A stretch of 34,620 nt of DNA, taken from positions 1-34,620 of the forward strand of contig URBM01000004.1 of NCBI GenBank assembly GCA_900545995.1, written 5' to 3'. How positions within the stretch are numbered: the first letter of the stretch is position 1; the number at the start of each line of letters is the position of its first letter. A model generated the notes under the pieces. That model worked only from the letters and a program-made list of their open reading frames with translations. It made no database searches and was not told the DNA's origin. The position numbers and the translations under genes are program-made. Shown here piece by piece: positions 16,601-23,686 of the stretch. Source of the DNA: an uncultured Collinsella sp. GTDB lineage: Bacteria > Actinomycetota > Coriobacteriia > Coriobacteriales > Coriobacteriaceae.

Positions 16601-18075
16601 GAAAATGCCTCGGTCGCGATATCCTCAACGGCTATTCCGAGGTTTTTGGCAAAACCCTCGAGGAACGAGCCGCAGCCCGCAGAGCACGCCTCGTTGACGA
16701 CGATATCGGTCAGCACGCCGTGGTTGAGCCAGATGGCCTTCATATCCTGTCCGCCGATGTCGAGCACGAAGGTCGCATCGGGAACGCATGCGCACGCGGC
16801 GCGGGCGTGCGCGACCGTCTCGACCGTATGGTAGTCGGCGTGGAACGCGCGCGCGAAAAGCTCCTCGCCGTATCCCGTGGTGCCCACGGCATCGATCGCA
16901 AGCGTGACTCCCGCTGTCTCCCAGCGGTTCTTCAAGCTGACAAGACCCTGTTGGGCGACGTCGAGCGGTCTGCCGTTATTAGACGCGTAGAACGAATCGA
17001 CAAGCTCACCCGCCTCATCGACCAGGGCGAACTTGGTCGTCGTGCTCCCCGAATCGATACCGAGCGCCACACGCACCGTCTCTCCGGGCGCATACGCATC
17101 CGGACCCTTTGCCGGCGTCTCTTTGCCATGGCGTGCCGTAAAATCCGCCTGCTCGGCAGGTGTGGCAAAAAAGGGCTGGGCAAGACGTCCCTCCCCGCTT
17201 GCGGGCGCGACCGTCTCGAGCTTATCCAGCCGGACAAAAGCGTCGGGAAGGTCGATCGGTTGGGACGATGCGAACATGTCGGTCAGCGACAGGGCGGCAC
17301 CGCGCGCGACCATGATCTGCGGATCGCGCGGGACGATAACCTGATCGTCCGATAGATTCAGTTGCTCCCGGAACACGCGGACCAGTGTGGGGTTGTAGGC
17401 GAGCGTACCGCCCTCGAAGATTACCGGCGGCTCGATGTCGATACCCTGGGCCAGACCGCCGATCGTTTGGCGGGCGACCGCGTGAAGCGCCGAAAGCGCC
17501 AGGTCGGTGGCAGGAATGCCCTCGTTGAGCAGCGGCTGGATATCGGTCTTTGCGTACACGCCGCAGCGGCCCGAGACCTCGTGGACGGTCGTTCCCCGGC
17601 TTGCGAGCTGCTCGAACTCGCCCGATTCGGTGCCGACCCCCATGAGCTTTGCCATCTCGTCGATAAATGCACCGGTACCGCCTGCGCACGAGCCGTTCAT
17701 GCGCATGTCGGCAACCTCGATGTCTCCCTTATCGTTGGTGCGGAAGAAGATCATCTTGGCGTCTTGGCCGCCCAGCTCGATGGCGCAGCGCGTCTGCGGA
17801 TAGAACCTGCTGATCGCGAGCGCGTTGGCGACCACCTCCTGAACGTACGAGGCGCCCAGCGCGGTCGCGATATCGCGCGCACCCGAGCCGGTCACCGCAA
17901 CGCGCAGCGACTCATGGGGAAAGCGCTCGGCGAGCTCGCCGAGCATGGCGCGCACGCTCGCTGTCTGACACGCCCCGTGGCGGCGATATCCCCACCACGC
18001 CTCGGTCATATCCTCGTGCATCGCGTAAACTTTGGTCGTCGTCGACCCTACGTCCAGTCCTACTAGCAACGCCAT
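13636..18075 (-). CDS. Giant acyl-CoA dehydratase activase / DUF2229 protein
   Basis: This 1479-residue cytosolic protein is a fusion. Two BcrAD/BadFG-type ATPase modules come first: residues ~4-265 (LVGLDVGSTTTKVYAM; GSCAGGTGAFIDEMA; GRCGVYAKTD) and ~335-600 (GIDSGSTTTKFALVDEAG; ACSAGCGSFLEGFA; SRCTVFMNSSV). Each has the Cys pair that holds a [4Fe-4S] cluster in HgdC-like activators. A Cys-rich knuckle follows near 626-655 (CRRCNNRC ... NRCPRGG), then a DUF2229 domain from about 718 (IGIPRVLEFWDTMPFW) and a dehydratase-like C-terminus. Relatives couple ATP hydrolysis to low-potential electron transfer onto 2-hydroxyacyl-CoA dehydratases or double-cubane cluster proteins. The substrate here is unknown and no separate dehydratase subunits are adjacent. 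GGAG lies 6 bases before ATG 18075. Confidence 0.88.
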   Translation of the reverse strand: MALLVGLDVGSTTTKVYAMHEDMTEAWWGYRRHGACQTASVRAMLGELAERFPHESLRVAVTGSGARDIATALGASYVQEVVANALAISRFYPQTRCAIELGGQDAKMIFFRTNDKGDIEVADMRMNGSCAGGTGAFIDEMAKLMGVGTESGEFEQLASRGTTVHEVSGRCGVYAKTDIQPLLNEGIPATDLALSALHAVARQTIGGLAQGIDIEPPVIFEGGTLAYNPTLVRVFREQLNLSDDQVIVPRDPQIMVARGAALSLTDMFASSQPIDLPDAFVRLDKLETVAPASGEGRLAQPFFATPAEQADFTARHGKETPAKGPDAYAPGETVRVALGIDSGSTTTKFALVDEAGELVDSFYASNNGRPLDVAQQGLVSLKNRWETAGVTLAIDAVGTTGYGEELFARAFHADYHTVETVAHARAACACVPDATFVLDIGGQDMKAIWLNHGVLTDIVVNEACSAGCGSFLEGFAKNLGIAVEDIATEAFSSKAPAVLGSRCTVFMNSSVVSEQRRGKGPGDIMAGLCRSIIENVFTKVIRVSNLNRLGDKVVVQGGTFRNDAVLRAFEQYLGKPVTRAPHPGLMGAIGIALLAREECRKGDAGTSFIGLDAVERFEHREFGGVTCRRCNNRCQRAVVAFGDGSLYVTGNRCPRGGAISWDELVREVPAAEELRPQGACEAQAPGTGRDRTAAAPNLFVDREKLLFESYPTVPVCGGRDVTIGIPRVLEFWDTMPFWSTFFSTLGFKVRVSGRSTKAMYERGLAHVTSDTVCFPAKLVHGHIRNLVDAGVDRIFMPIITTVPTENTASTSEWMCAVVKGYPYVMRNSDNPEERFGVPFDTPLFHWYDEGDRNRQLKAWCKETFDIDADLVAKATEQADRAQETFENQLQLRGRQVLENVREDGGYAVVIASRPYHNDPLVNHGLPKLFSERGIPVLTPDAVPGVCNVDLSNSRIDIVNNYHARMLSCAVIVASTPELELVQMGSFGCGHDAYLTDEIARMMGEMGSKVPMMIKLDESDVAGPMGIRVRSFIESVNRRRAEERAEGARVHAVHPLDDPYKVKYTKRDRHDKIALVPNTSHAFCRLMTAAMRNQGVRAEALDIGREDAIRLGKRYVHNDICFPAQIVIGEALAALKSGKYDPHDVAVVTGKYIGDCRLTHYMPLLRRALDDAGYDYVPVLTNDDVDAHNAHPGFKLGLGPSIQIAYGLPMIDALEAMLRRIRPYELEKGAADAAFDRALDEVIEGMERSGLRGQATGFKRALAIMDAVPYDRSNPHPTVLIVGEYLLNFHLGANHEIERYLEDNGLEVIEARMTDVIRKTYFYKHAQSREFHVDLSLPEKAWYATADNLFELAHDRCDRLGAASPLYEPPTRMPELVRASDKILHHTFDAGEGVLIPAEILEHAKRGCRNFVILQPFGCLPNHVVGRGLIHALKEQYPTAQFLPLDYDPDVSFANVENRLQMLIMNAKAQGCGEAHGETA

Positions 18076-18124
18076 AATGCTCCGTCTCTCGCATTTTTCC
18101 CGCTAGAGATATACCACTCTACGT

Positions 18125-18145
18125 AATACAACAGACTGTTGTATT
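18125..18145 (-). promoter_or_regulatory. TetR operator upstream of the activase operon
   Basis: AATACAACA-GAC-TGTTGTATT is a perfect 9-bp dyad with a 3-base centre, the size and symmetry typical of TetR-family operators. It lies 50 bases upstream of the activase start. Between them, on the minus strand, TGGTATATC looks like an extended -10 box, so a bound repressor would cover the -35 region. Confidence 0.85.
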
Positions 18146-18156
18146 TAAACTCCGTA

Positions 18157-18190
18157 TAAAAAGCGGCTGCCGAAACGCTTCAGCAGCCGC
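18157..18190 (-). terminator. Terminator after the DUF2798-like gene
   Basis: GCGGCTGC (18163-18170) pairs perfectly with GCAGCCGC (18183-18190), with further inner pairing GAA/TTC. On the minus strand TTTTTATA follows. It lies about 165 bases past the stop of the upstream membrane-protein gene. The bases between (18191-18356) show no gene or RNA I recognise. Confidence 0.85.
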
Positions 18191-18356
18191 CGAATGCACC
18201 AACAGATTGTTCTGCGCGCTAGCACGTCGGGCAACGGAGCAGCACGGGCCCTCCGGTCATGCGCACCGCTCACGCCCGCGATGTCGCCGAGAGAGCTATC
18301 CACGCTTTGGGCTCCAACCAAGCAAGTCGCCCGCGCTCAGCAGATCCCTAAGCGAG

Positions 18357-18905
18357 CTACTCGCACTCAGGAGCCATAGCCTGCTCCAAGAGCTCGGCAT
18401 GCTCCTCCTCGAAAACCGTCCCCACAGGGAAGGCGCGACGGAAGACGAAGCGGGAAATCGGACCGGCTACCAAAAGGTTCCACGGCAGCGCCATCACAAA
18501 ATTATGCGGGATGTTGATCATCCAGATCGCGGGCACGGAATACAGGTTCGCAAGGATGCCGCCGGGCATGTGCGTCAGACCCTCACAGGCACCGTACAGC
18601 GACATGATGATGACCATGGGAACGACCATGCAGGAGCTGACGGCGAGCGTCATGGCAAGCGGCGAACTCTTGCCCGGCGTGACCAGGAATTTAAAGGCGA
18701 AACCCTTGGCAAGGGGGCTGGCAACAAACCAGTCGCAGCACATGGCAAAAATGTAGGCAACGGGGAAGCCGAGCCACGCGGCGGCAACAACCTCGCCGTT
18801 GATGGCCCCATGCTGCAGGGCAACGTTGTAGATGCTCATCCAGAGCACCATGCAAAAGCACATGATAAAGGTGAACAGCAGGCTCTCTCGTTTGTTGATA
18901 GGCAT
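18357..18905 (-). CDS. DUF2798-like membrane protein, two repeats
   Basis: The 182-residue protein has four strongly hydrophobic segments arranged as two related halves: residues ~8-75 (LLFTFIMCFCMVLWMSIYNVAL ... AYIFAMCCDWFVASPLAKGFAF) and ~85-160 (AMTLAVSSCMVVPMVIIMSLYGA ... NFVMALPWNLLVAGPISRFVFR). This layout fits tandem DUF2798 domains, a family with no established biochemical role. ATG 18905 (MPINKRESLLF) gives a short basic cytoplasmic N-terminus; the ribosome-binding site AGAGG is rather distant (about 12 bases). A strong hairpin with a T-run lies 45 bases upstream and may attenuate it. Confidence 0.7.
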   Translation of the reverse strand: MPINKRESLLFTFIMCFCMVLWMSIYNVALQHGAINGEVVAAAWLGFPVAYIFAMCCDWFVASPLAKGFAFKFLVTPGKSSPLAMTLAVSSCMVVPMVIIMSLYGACEGLTHMPGGILANLYSVPAIWMINIPHNFVMALPWNLLVAGPISRFVFRRAFPVGTVFEEEHAELLEQAMAPECE

Positions 18906-18949
18906 AAAGGGCAGATTCCTCTCTGTGTTGTACCGCGGCGCCACGCAAC

Positions 18950-19000
18950 AAAAACGGGCGGGCAAGATGGAGCTGTTGGAACTTCATCTCGCCCGCCCGT
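18950..19000 (-). terminator. Strong hairpin terminator/attenuator before the DUF2798-like gene
   Basis: ACGGGCGGGC (18954-18963) pairs perfectly with GCCCGCCCGT (18991-19000), and AGATG (18965-18969) with CATCT (18985-18989), about 16 bp in all. On the minus strand TTTTTGTTG follows. It is over 200 bases past the thrE-like stop but only 45 bases before the next start, so it may be a distant thrE terminator or an attenuator. Confidence 0.75.
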
Positions 19001-19044
19001 GGTACGCGCGTCTGCGACTACTTATGTGGTGGAACCAGCCTAGC

Positions 19045-19182
19045 ACGAAACGCATGCGCTTCGTAAGCGTTGAGTTTATGAAGATGCAGGGCACCGATAA
19101 TCCCCCGACCCCATAAGTTGCGGTGGAATACGGACTGTTTTGACCCTTTAAGCAGCAATTCAATCCCTATTTCACCGCAACT
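19045..19182. repeat. Intergenic palindromes after the ThrE-like gene
   Basis: Two elements lie in the 313-base gap. At 19045-19064 a 20-bp near-palindrome has ACGAA/TTCGT arms around CGCATGCG. At 19116-19137 and 19161-19182, 22-base arms beginning AGTTGCGGTG are inverted copies with 19 of 22 matches around a 23-base centre. The second is the size of a REP or MITE-like repeat. Neither has a T-run suited to termination. Confidence 0.7.
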
Positions 19183-19218
19183 CATTTGGTGCAAAGTAAC
19201 CTGTCCCCCTTGTACCAA

Positions 19219-20787
19219 TTAGCTGGTGTGGCGCCAGCGAGGGTCGGTGAGGGTTCTCGCCACACCCAGGCCAACGGGCAAAAACGCCACGATGAGCACT
19301 GCGCGCACAAACCAGCCGAGCATATTGACTGTGTCGAAGGTGCACATGTAATACATAGAGCGATAGAGATACAGACCGGGCACCATAATGACAATCGAAG
19401 GCACCGTGAGGGCGATGCGCGGGTAGGTGAGCTTGACTTCGGCCAAGCTTGCCAGCAGACCCGATACCAGCGCGCCGATAAACGCTGCTGCCTCGGGAGG
19501 CATTCCCGTGCTGAGGCCCAGGAAGGGAATCATCGTCGGCGCATCGACAAGGGTCAGACGCAGGGTATTGGACACGGCGCCGATCAACCCAGCTGCCGCG
19601 GCCATCTTTACCGGGCTGTTGAACATCACCGAGAAGCCGAATACGCCAACGAAGCTCATCACCACGCGCAGGAGCGTAAGGGCAAGCGGCGAAAGGCCCA
19701 GTGGGGCAAAGTCGTCCGGCGCCAGGCCAACACACTCGGCAACCATCCAACCTACGAGCGTCGCCATCACAATAATCGATACGGCATATGAAAGGCGCTC
19801 GATACCGCTTCGCATGTCGAGCTTGGCGATGTCGAGGCCCGCCGTAATGAGCGGAAAGCCGGGAATCACAAAGAGCATGGCGCCGATATAGCCTTCTTGG
19901 TGCGACATTGCCCCCGGTATGACCTGGCCAAGGCCGAGCAATGCCAGCAGATACGAAACGCAAGCGAGCGCAACGCCGGTCGTCAGCGCGCTGAACTGAC
20001 CAAGGCCTTGCTTGAGAATATGGGAGCGGGCAAAGTTGCCGACACCCGCGCCCACGAACGCGCATGCCATCTCAATAGGACCGCCACCAAGTAAAAAGAC
20101 AAAGGCGCCACAGGCGCAGGCCGCCGCAAGACCCTGTTGCCAAGGCGCGTAATCAGGTTTTGAACTCTCAACGGTCTTGAGCATCTCGTGGTATTCGTGC
20201 ACGGTAAACCGGCGCCCATACGTCTCGATTTCCTTTAAGAAGCTCTCCATCATCCAAATGCGATGGGTATTGACTCCCGTTGTGGGCAGGCTGACAACCT
20301 CGTTAAAGCAGTGGCCATCTTCGATGCAGGTGCACTCAAACGACAGAAGACTTAAGTCAACGTGGATGGTGACACCGAGTACGGCGGCAACACGATTCAT
20401 GGTATCGCGCACGCGCCAGGCACCCGTTCCGCTTGCCAGCATAAGCATGCCGGTGCGGCAGATGATGGATGATTTATCGGTGAGCGGCGCATCGACGGCA
20501 AGCTCATCGCCTGCCGTCACGATCTGGTGCCAGTCAGTTTTCATATGGAGCGCGCCGGCACGAACACCGTGGTGCATGGGGGCTCTCGAAAGCAGCGAGT
20601 CAAGGCGCGAAGGCTGTGGGGGCTCCGTTAATTCGCCCTCGTCCTCGTCGGGCTCTTCATCGACCAGATCAAATGAGTCAAGCGATGCCGGCTCGCGACG
20701 ATCGATTAGCTCCTCATCCTCATCATCAAAGTAATTGAACTGATCGAGCATGTCCTCTTCGATTGCACGCTCGCTCGCGTCGTCCAT
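19219..20787 (-). CDS. Threonine/serine exporter family protein (ThrE-like)
   Basis: The 522-residue protein joins the two halves of the ThrE family in one chain. The first ~75 residues are very acidic (MLDQFNYFDDEDEELIDRRE...) and probably cytosolic. A soluble ThrE-type region follows, about 100-215 (LMLASGTGAWRVRDTMNRVAAVLG). About ten hydrophobic segments lie between 220 and 510, including GAMLFVIPGFPLITAGLDI and PSIVIMVPGLYLYRSMYY, both typical of the family. In Corynebacterium ThrE exports threonine and serine using the proton gradient; here the substrate is inferred from family only. ATG 20787 is preceded by GGGAG at 8 bases. It is transcribed alone. Confidence 0.85.
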   Translation of the reverse strand: MDDASERAIEEDMLDQFNYFDDEDEELIDRREPASLDSFDLVDEEPDEDEGELTEPPQPSRLDSLLSRAPMHHGVRAGALHMKTDWHQIVTAGDELAVDAPLTDKSSIICRTGMLMLASGTGAWRVRDTMNRVAAVLGVTIHVDLSLLSFECTCIEDGHCFNEVVSLPTTGVNTHRIWMMESFLKEIETYGRRFTVHEYHEMLKTVESSKPDYAPWQQGLAAACACGAFVFLLGGGPIEMACAFVGAGVGNFARSHILKQGLGQFSALTTGVALACVSYLLALLGLGQVIPGAMSHQEGYIGAMLFVIPGFPLITAGLDIAKLDMRSGIERLSYAVSIIVMATLVGWMVAECVGLAPDDFAPLGLSPLALTLLRVVMSFVGVFGFSVMFNSPVKMAAAAGLIGAVSNTLRLTLVDAPTMIPFLGLSTGMPPEAAAFIGALVSGLLASLAEVKLTYPRIALTVPSIVIMVPGLYLYRSMYYMCTFDTVNMLGWFVRAVLIVAFLPVGLGVARTLTDPRWRHTS

Positions 20788-20896
20788 ATAGACGCTCCCT
20801 TCCTACCGACTAACCCCCATCCTAGGCAGCAACGGCTAAAGGAAACATAAAAGAGACGGCTGTCATGCGAGCCATGCGCGCAATAGCCATTGAGTA

Positions 20897-20948
20897 GTCA
20901 TTGGGGACGTTCTTGAATGACTAGTCGTTTAAGAACGTCCCCAATGAC
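20897..20948. repeat. 52-bp near-perfect palindrome
   Basis: GTCATTGGGGACGTTCTT (20897-20914) is exactly complementary to AAGAACGTCCCCAATGAC (20931-20948). The 16-base centre is itself palindromic around GACTAGTC with two G-T pairs, so the whole element folds as a continuous hairpin. It lies between the ThrE-like gene and lysS and has no T-run. The rest of this 340-base gap holds a terminator and a smaller palindrome near lysS. Confidence 0.9.
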
Positions 20949-21017
20949 CACTCCGACAACGTCGATGTATTGGCAACGCCAGCGAGCGGGTCGCATTTGT
21001 GACAAGGTGACGTGAAA

Positions 21018-21049
21018 CGAAAGGGCGCTGACCTTCTGGTCGCGCCCTT
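21018..21049 (-). terminator. Terminator after lysS
   Basis: AAGGGCGC (21021-21028) pairs with GCGCCCTT (21042-21049), and GACC (21030-21033) with GGTC (21038-21041), with one bulged T. On the minus strand the stem is followed by TTTCGTTT. It lies about 80 bases past the lysS stop. Confidence 0.78.
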
Positions 21050-21097
21050 GAAGTTGAACGTCAGATTGTCCAAATGCGGCCCGCGCAGCGTCGAGCC

Positions 21098-21124
21098 GTT
21101 ACGCGGTTCGTAGAACCGCGTAAC
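21098..21124. repeat. 27-bp palindrome next to the lysS stop
   Basis: GTTACGCGGTTC (21098-21109) is exactly complementary to GAACCGCGTAAC (21113-21124) around GTA. It begins three bases past the lysS stop codon on the minus strand. No T-run follows, and a separate terminator lies 50 bases further on, so this looks like a repetitive palindrome rather than the terminator. Confidence 0.85.
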
Positions 21125-21127
21125 AAG

Positions 21128-23092
21128 TTAGTACATCTTTGCGCCGGCAGGGATGGAGGCATCGAGCTGGATCAGGTTGAGGCGCTCCTCGCCCTCCTCC
21201 TCGTGGATGGCGCTGATGAGCATGCCGCAGCTGGGGATACCCATCATCTTGCGCGGAGGCAGGTTGGTGATGGCGAGCAGGGTCTTGCCGACCAGGTCCT
21301 CGGGCTCGTAATAATCGTGAATACCGGAGAGAATGGTACGGTCGGTGCCGGTACCGTCATCGAGCGTAAAGTTCAGCAGCTTCTTGGACTTCTTGACGGC
21401 CTCGCATGCCTTGACCTTCACGGCGCGGAAGTCGCTCTTGGAGAAGGTATCAAAGTCGACGAACTCCTCAAACAGTGGCTCGACGGCAATCTTGGAATAA
21501 TCAACCGTGGGCTTGAGCGGCTTGACGAAGGGGCTCGCGGTGTTGCCGGCCTCGGCAGCCTTGGCAGCAGCGGCACCGGACTGGAAACCCTTCTCGGGCT
21601 TCATGTGCGGGAACAGCAGCACGTCGCGGATGGAAGCCTGGTTGGTGAGCAGCATGACCACGCGGTCGATACCGATGCCGATGCCGCCCGCGGGAGGCAT
21701 ACCGTACTCGAGGGCGCGCACGTAATCCTCGTCGTACTCCATGGCCTCGTCGTCGCCGCCGGCCTTCTCGGCCATCTGGGCAGCGAAGCGCTCGGCCTGG
21801 TCGACCGGATCGTTGAGCTCGGAGAACGCGTTCGCGTACTCGTGGCCGGCGATGACCAGCTCAAAGCGATGGGTCAGGCGCGGGTCATCCTCAAAGCGCT
21901 TGGCAAGCGGGCTAACCTCGATGGGGTAATCGCACACGAAGGTGGGGTTGACGATGGTGTCCTCGCCCAGCTCATCGTAGATCTCGGCGATGATCTTGCC
22001 GGCGGTCCACTCGGGCTTGATCTCCAGGCCCTTCTCACGTGCGGCGGCAGCAAGCTCCTCAACCGGCGTGTCGATGGTGACCTGCTTACCAATCACGTCA
22101 GAGACGATATCGGTCATGGGGCGACTTGCCCACTCACCGGAAAGGTCGATGGTCTGGCCCTGATACTCGATGACCTCGGGGTTGCCGATAGCCTTGTTGG
22201 CAGCCTTGATGACGCCCTGGGCGAGCGCCTTCATGCCCTCGAGATCGGAGAAGGCGCGGTAGGCCTCCATCGTGGTGAACTCGGGATTGTGGGTAAGGTC
22301 CATGCCCTCGTTGCGGAAGATACGACCGATTTCGAACACGCGCTCAAAGCCGCCAACGATGCAGCGCTTGAGGTGCAGCTCGGTGGCGATACGCAGGTAG
22401 CACTCCTGATCGAGCGCGTTGAAGTGCGTGATGAACGGCTTGGCAGTAGCTCCGCCCTGGATGGTCTGCAGGATGGGGGTCTCGACCTCCATGTAGCCAT
22501 CGGACTCCATAAAGCGGCGGAACGTGGAGAGGATCTGCGAGCGCTTGCGGAAGGTCTCGCGAACGTCGTCGTTGGCGATCAGGTCGACATAGCGCTGACG
22601 ATAGCGGGTCTCCTTGTCGGAGAGACCGTGGAACTTCTCGGGCAGCGGGCGAACGGCCTTGGACAGCAGCGTCGCGCTCTTGGGGGCAACGGAAAGCTGG
22701 CCACGCTTGGTGCGCACGACTACGCCGGTCACGCCCAGGATATCGCCCAGGTCGAGTGCCTTGAGCGTGTTCCAGGCGGCCTCGTCCATATCGTTGATGC
22801 GGCAGAACAGCTGGATCTCGCCGGTCGCGTCGCGCACGACGATGAACATGATCTTGCCCTGACCGCGCTTGGCAACCACACGGCCGCCGATCTTCACGAC
22901 GTCCTCGGTGTCCTCGCCATCGGTGAGCTCGGCGTACTTAGTCTCGATGTCGACGACGTAGTCCTCAATCTCGGAGTGCTCGGGATACGGGTTCTGGCCC
23001 GCCTCGAACAGGGCGGCGCGCTTGGCCAGGCGGGTGGCGCGCTCGTCGTTGAGCGTCGATGCCTGATCGGCGGCGTTCTGGTTTTCTGCCAT
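21128..23092 (-). CDS. lysS: Lysine--tRNA ligase with C-terminal tRNA-binding OB domain
   Basis: The 654-residue class II synthetase is about 150 residues longer than ordinary LysRS. The N-terminal OB anticodon domain (~60-170) and catalytic core (~175-500) are complete: YMEVETPILQ (motif 1), RNEGMDLTHNPEFTTMEAY (motif 2) and GIGIGIDRVVMLL (motif 3). After an Ala-rich linker (~505-530) comes an extra domain at ~545-654 (FDTFSKSDFRAVKVKACEAV ... LLAITNLPPRKMMGIPSCGMLISA). This has the form of the Trbp111/EMAPII-type OB fold seen at the C-terminus of MetRS. It would be expected to raise tRNA affinity or mediate dimerisation. ATG 23092 follows GAGGAG. Upstream greA may share its transcript. Confidence 0.95.
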   Translation of the reverse strand: MAENQNAADQASTLNDERATRLAKRAALFEAGQNPYPEHSEIEDYVVDIETKYAELTDGEDTEDVVKIGGRVVAKRGQGKIMFIVVRDATGEIQLFCRINDMDEAAWNTLKALDLGDILGVTGVVVRTKRGQLSVAPKSATLLSKAVRPLPEKFHGLSDKETRYRQRYVDLIANDDVRETFRKRSQILSTFRRFMESDGYMEVETPILQTIQGGATAKPFITHFNALDQECYLRIATELHLKRCIVGGFERVFEIGRIFRNEGMDLTHNPEFTTMEAYRAFSDLEGMKALAQGVIKAANKAIGNPEVIEYQGQTIDLSGEWASRPMTDIVSDVIGKQVTIDTPVEELAAAAREKGLEIKPEWTAGKIIAEIYDELGEDTIVNPTFVCDYPIEVSPLAKRFEDDPRLTHRFELVIAGHEYANAFSELNDPVDQAERFAAQMAEKAGGDDEAMEYDEDYVRALEYGMPPAGGIGIGIDRVVMLLTNQASIRDVLLFPHMKPEKGFQSGAAAAKAAEAGNTASPFVKPLKPTVDYSKIAVEPLFEEFVDFDTFSKSDFRAVKVKACEAVKKSKKLLNFTLDDGTGTDRTILSGIHDYYEPEDLVGKTLLAITNLPPRKMMGIPSCGMLISAIHEEEGEERLNLIQLDASIPAGAKMY

Positions 23093-23109
23093 AGTTAGCT
23101 CCTCAAACT

Positions 23110-23142
23110 AAAACGCTCCCCAGGATTCGGTCCCAGGGAGCG
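23110..23142 (-). terminator. Hairpin between greA and lysS, terminator or attenuator
   Basis: CGCTCCC (23114-23120) pairs with GGGAGCG (23136-23142); inner GG/CC pairs extend it. On the minus strand TTTTAGTTT follows. The T-run ends about 17 bases before the lysS ATG and touches its ribosome-binding site, so any transcript of lysS from further upstream must read through it. Confidence 0.65.
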
Positions 23143-23170
23143 AAAACATACCTTTACGCGGGACCGTGGT

Positions 23171-23641
23171 CTAGCGTGCGATCTTGGCGATGGTGTAGAC
23201 GCGAGTCTTGCCGGAAGGCGTAACGACCTCGACGGAGTCGCCCTCGCCATGACCAATGATGGCGTGGCCGACCGGAGACTCGTTGGAGATCTTGTGCTCG
23301 AGCGAGTTGGTCTCGGTGGTACCGACAAGCGTGACCTCGATGAGCTCACCGTTGGGGTCGACCAGGGTAACAGTCGAGCCAATGGAGACGGTCAGGTCGC
23401 CCGTGCTGGCAGCGATCTGGGCGTTGGCGAGGATGGCCTGGATCTCGGCGATACGGGCGGCGTTCTGGGCCTGCTTGTCCTTGGCGGCATCGTACTCGGA
23501 GTTCTCCGAAAGGTCGCCGAACGCGCGGGCTTCCTTGATGTCCTCGACGATCTCCTTGGCGTAATCGCCCTCACGCCAAGCGAGCTCCTCGACGAGCTTC
23601 TGGCGGCCCTCAGCGGTCAGTACGATCTGGCTTGCGTCCAT
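23171..23641 (-). CDS. greA: Transcription elongation factor GreA
   Basis: The 156-residue protein has the standard GreA length. Residues 1-75 form the antiparallel coiled coil that enters the RNA polymerase secondary channel, and GDLSENSEYDAAK near 42-54 carries the acidic tip residues that stimulate cleavage of backtracked RNA. The C-terminal FKBP-like domain starts near 80 (VSIGSTVTLVD) and ends VEVVTPSGKTRVYTIAKI. GGGGAG precedes ATG 23641. A consensus -35 box TTGACA lies just upstream at 23677-23682 on the minus strand. The gene precedes lysS by 78 bases, a greA-lysS pairing common in bacteria. Confidence 0.96.
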   Translation of the reverse strand: MDASQIVLTAEGRQKLVEELAWREGDYAKEIVEDIKEARAFGDLSENSEYDAAKDKQAQNAARIAEIQAILANAQIAASTGDLTVSIGSTVTLVDPNGELIEVTLVGTTETNSLEHKISNESPVGHAIIGHGEGDSVEVVTPSGKTRVYTIAKIAR

Positions 23642-23676
23642 ACGGATATCTCCCCAACTATGATGTAACGATCAAC

Positions 23677-23682
23677 TGTCAA
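23677..23682 (-). promoter_or_regulatory. Candidate -35 box for greA
   Basis: The minus strand reads TTGACA, an exact match to the sigma-70 consensus, 36 bases before the greA ATG. No good -10 box is found at 16-18 bases; CATAGT at 14 bases is the nearest. It lies between the tatA terminator and greA. Confidence 0.4.
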
Positions 23683-23686
23683 CAAA

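Noticed and set aside
18691..18987. 98-residue ORF overlapping the DUF2798-like gene
   Set aside because: It is in another frame, reads through the hairpin, and lacks the membrane-segment pattern of the called gene.
18951..19012. T-box-like GTGGTACGCGC beside a strong hairpin
   Set aside because: It is on the plus strand with no plus-strand gene downstream, and other T-box elements are absent.
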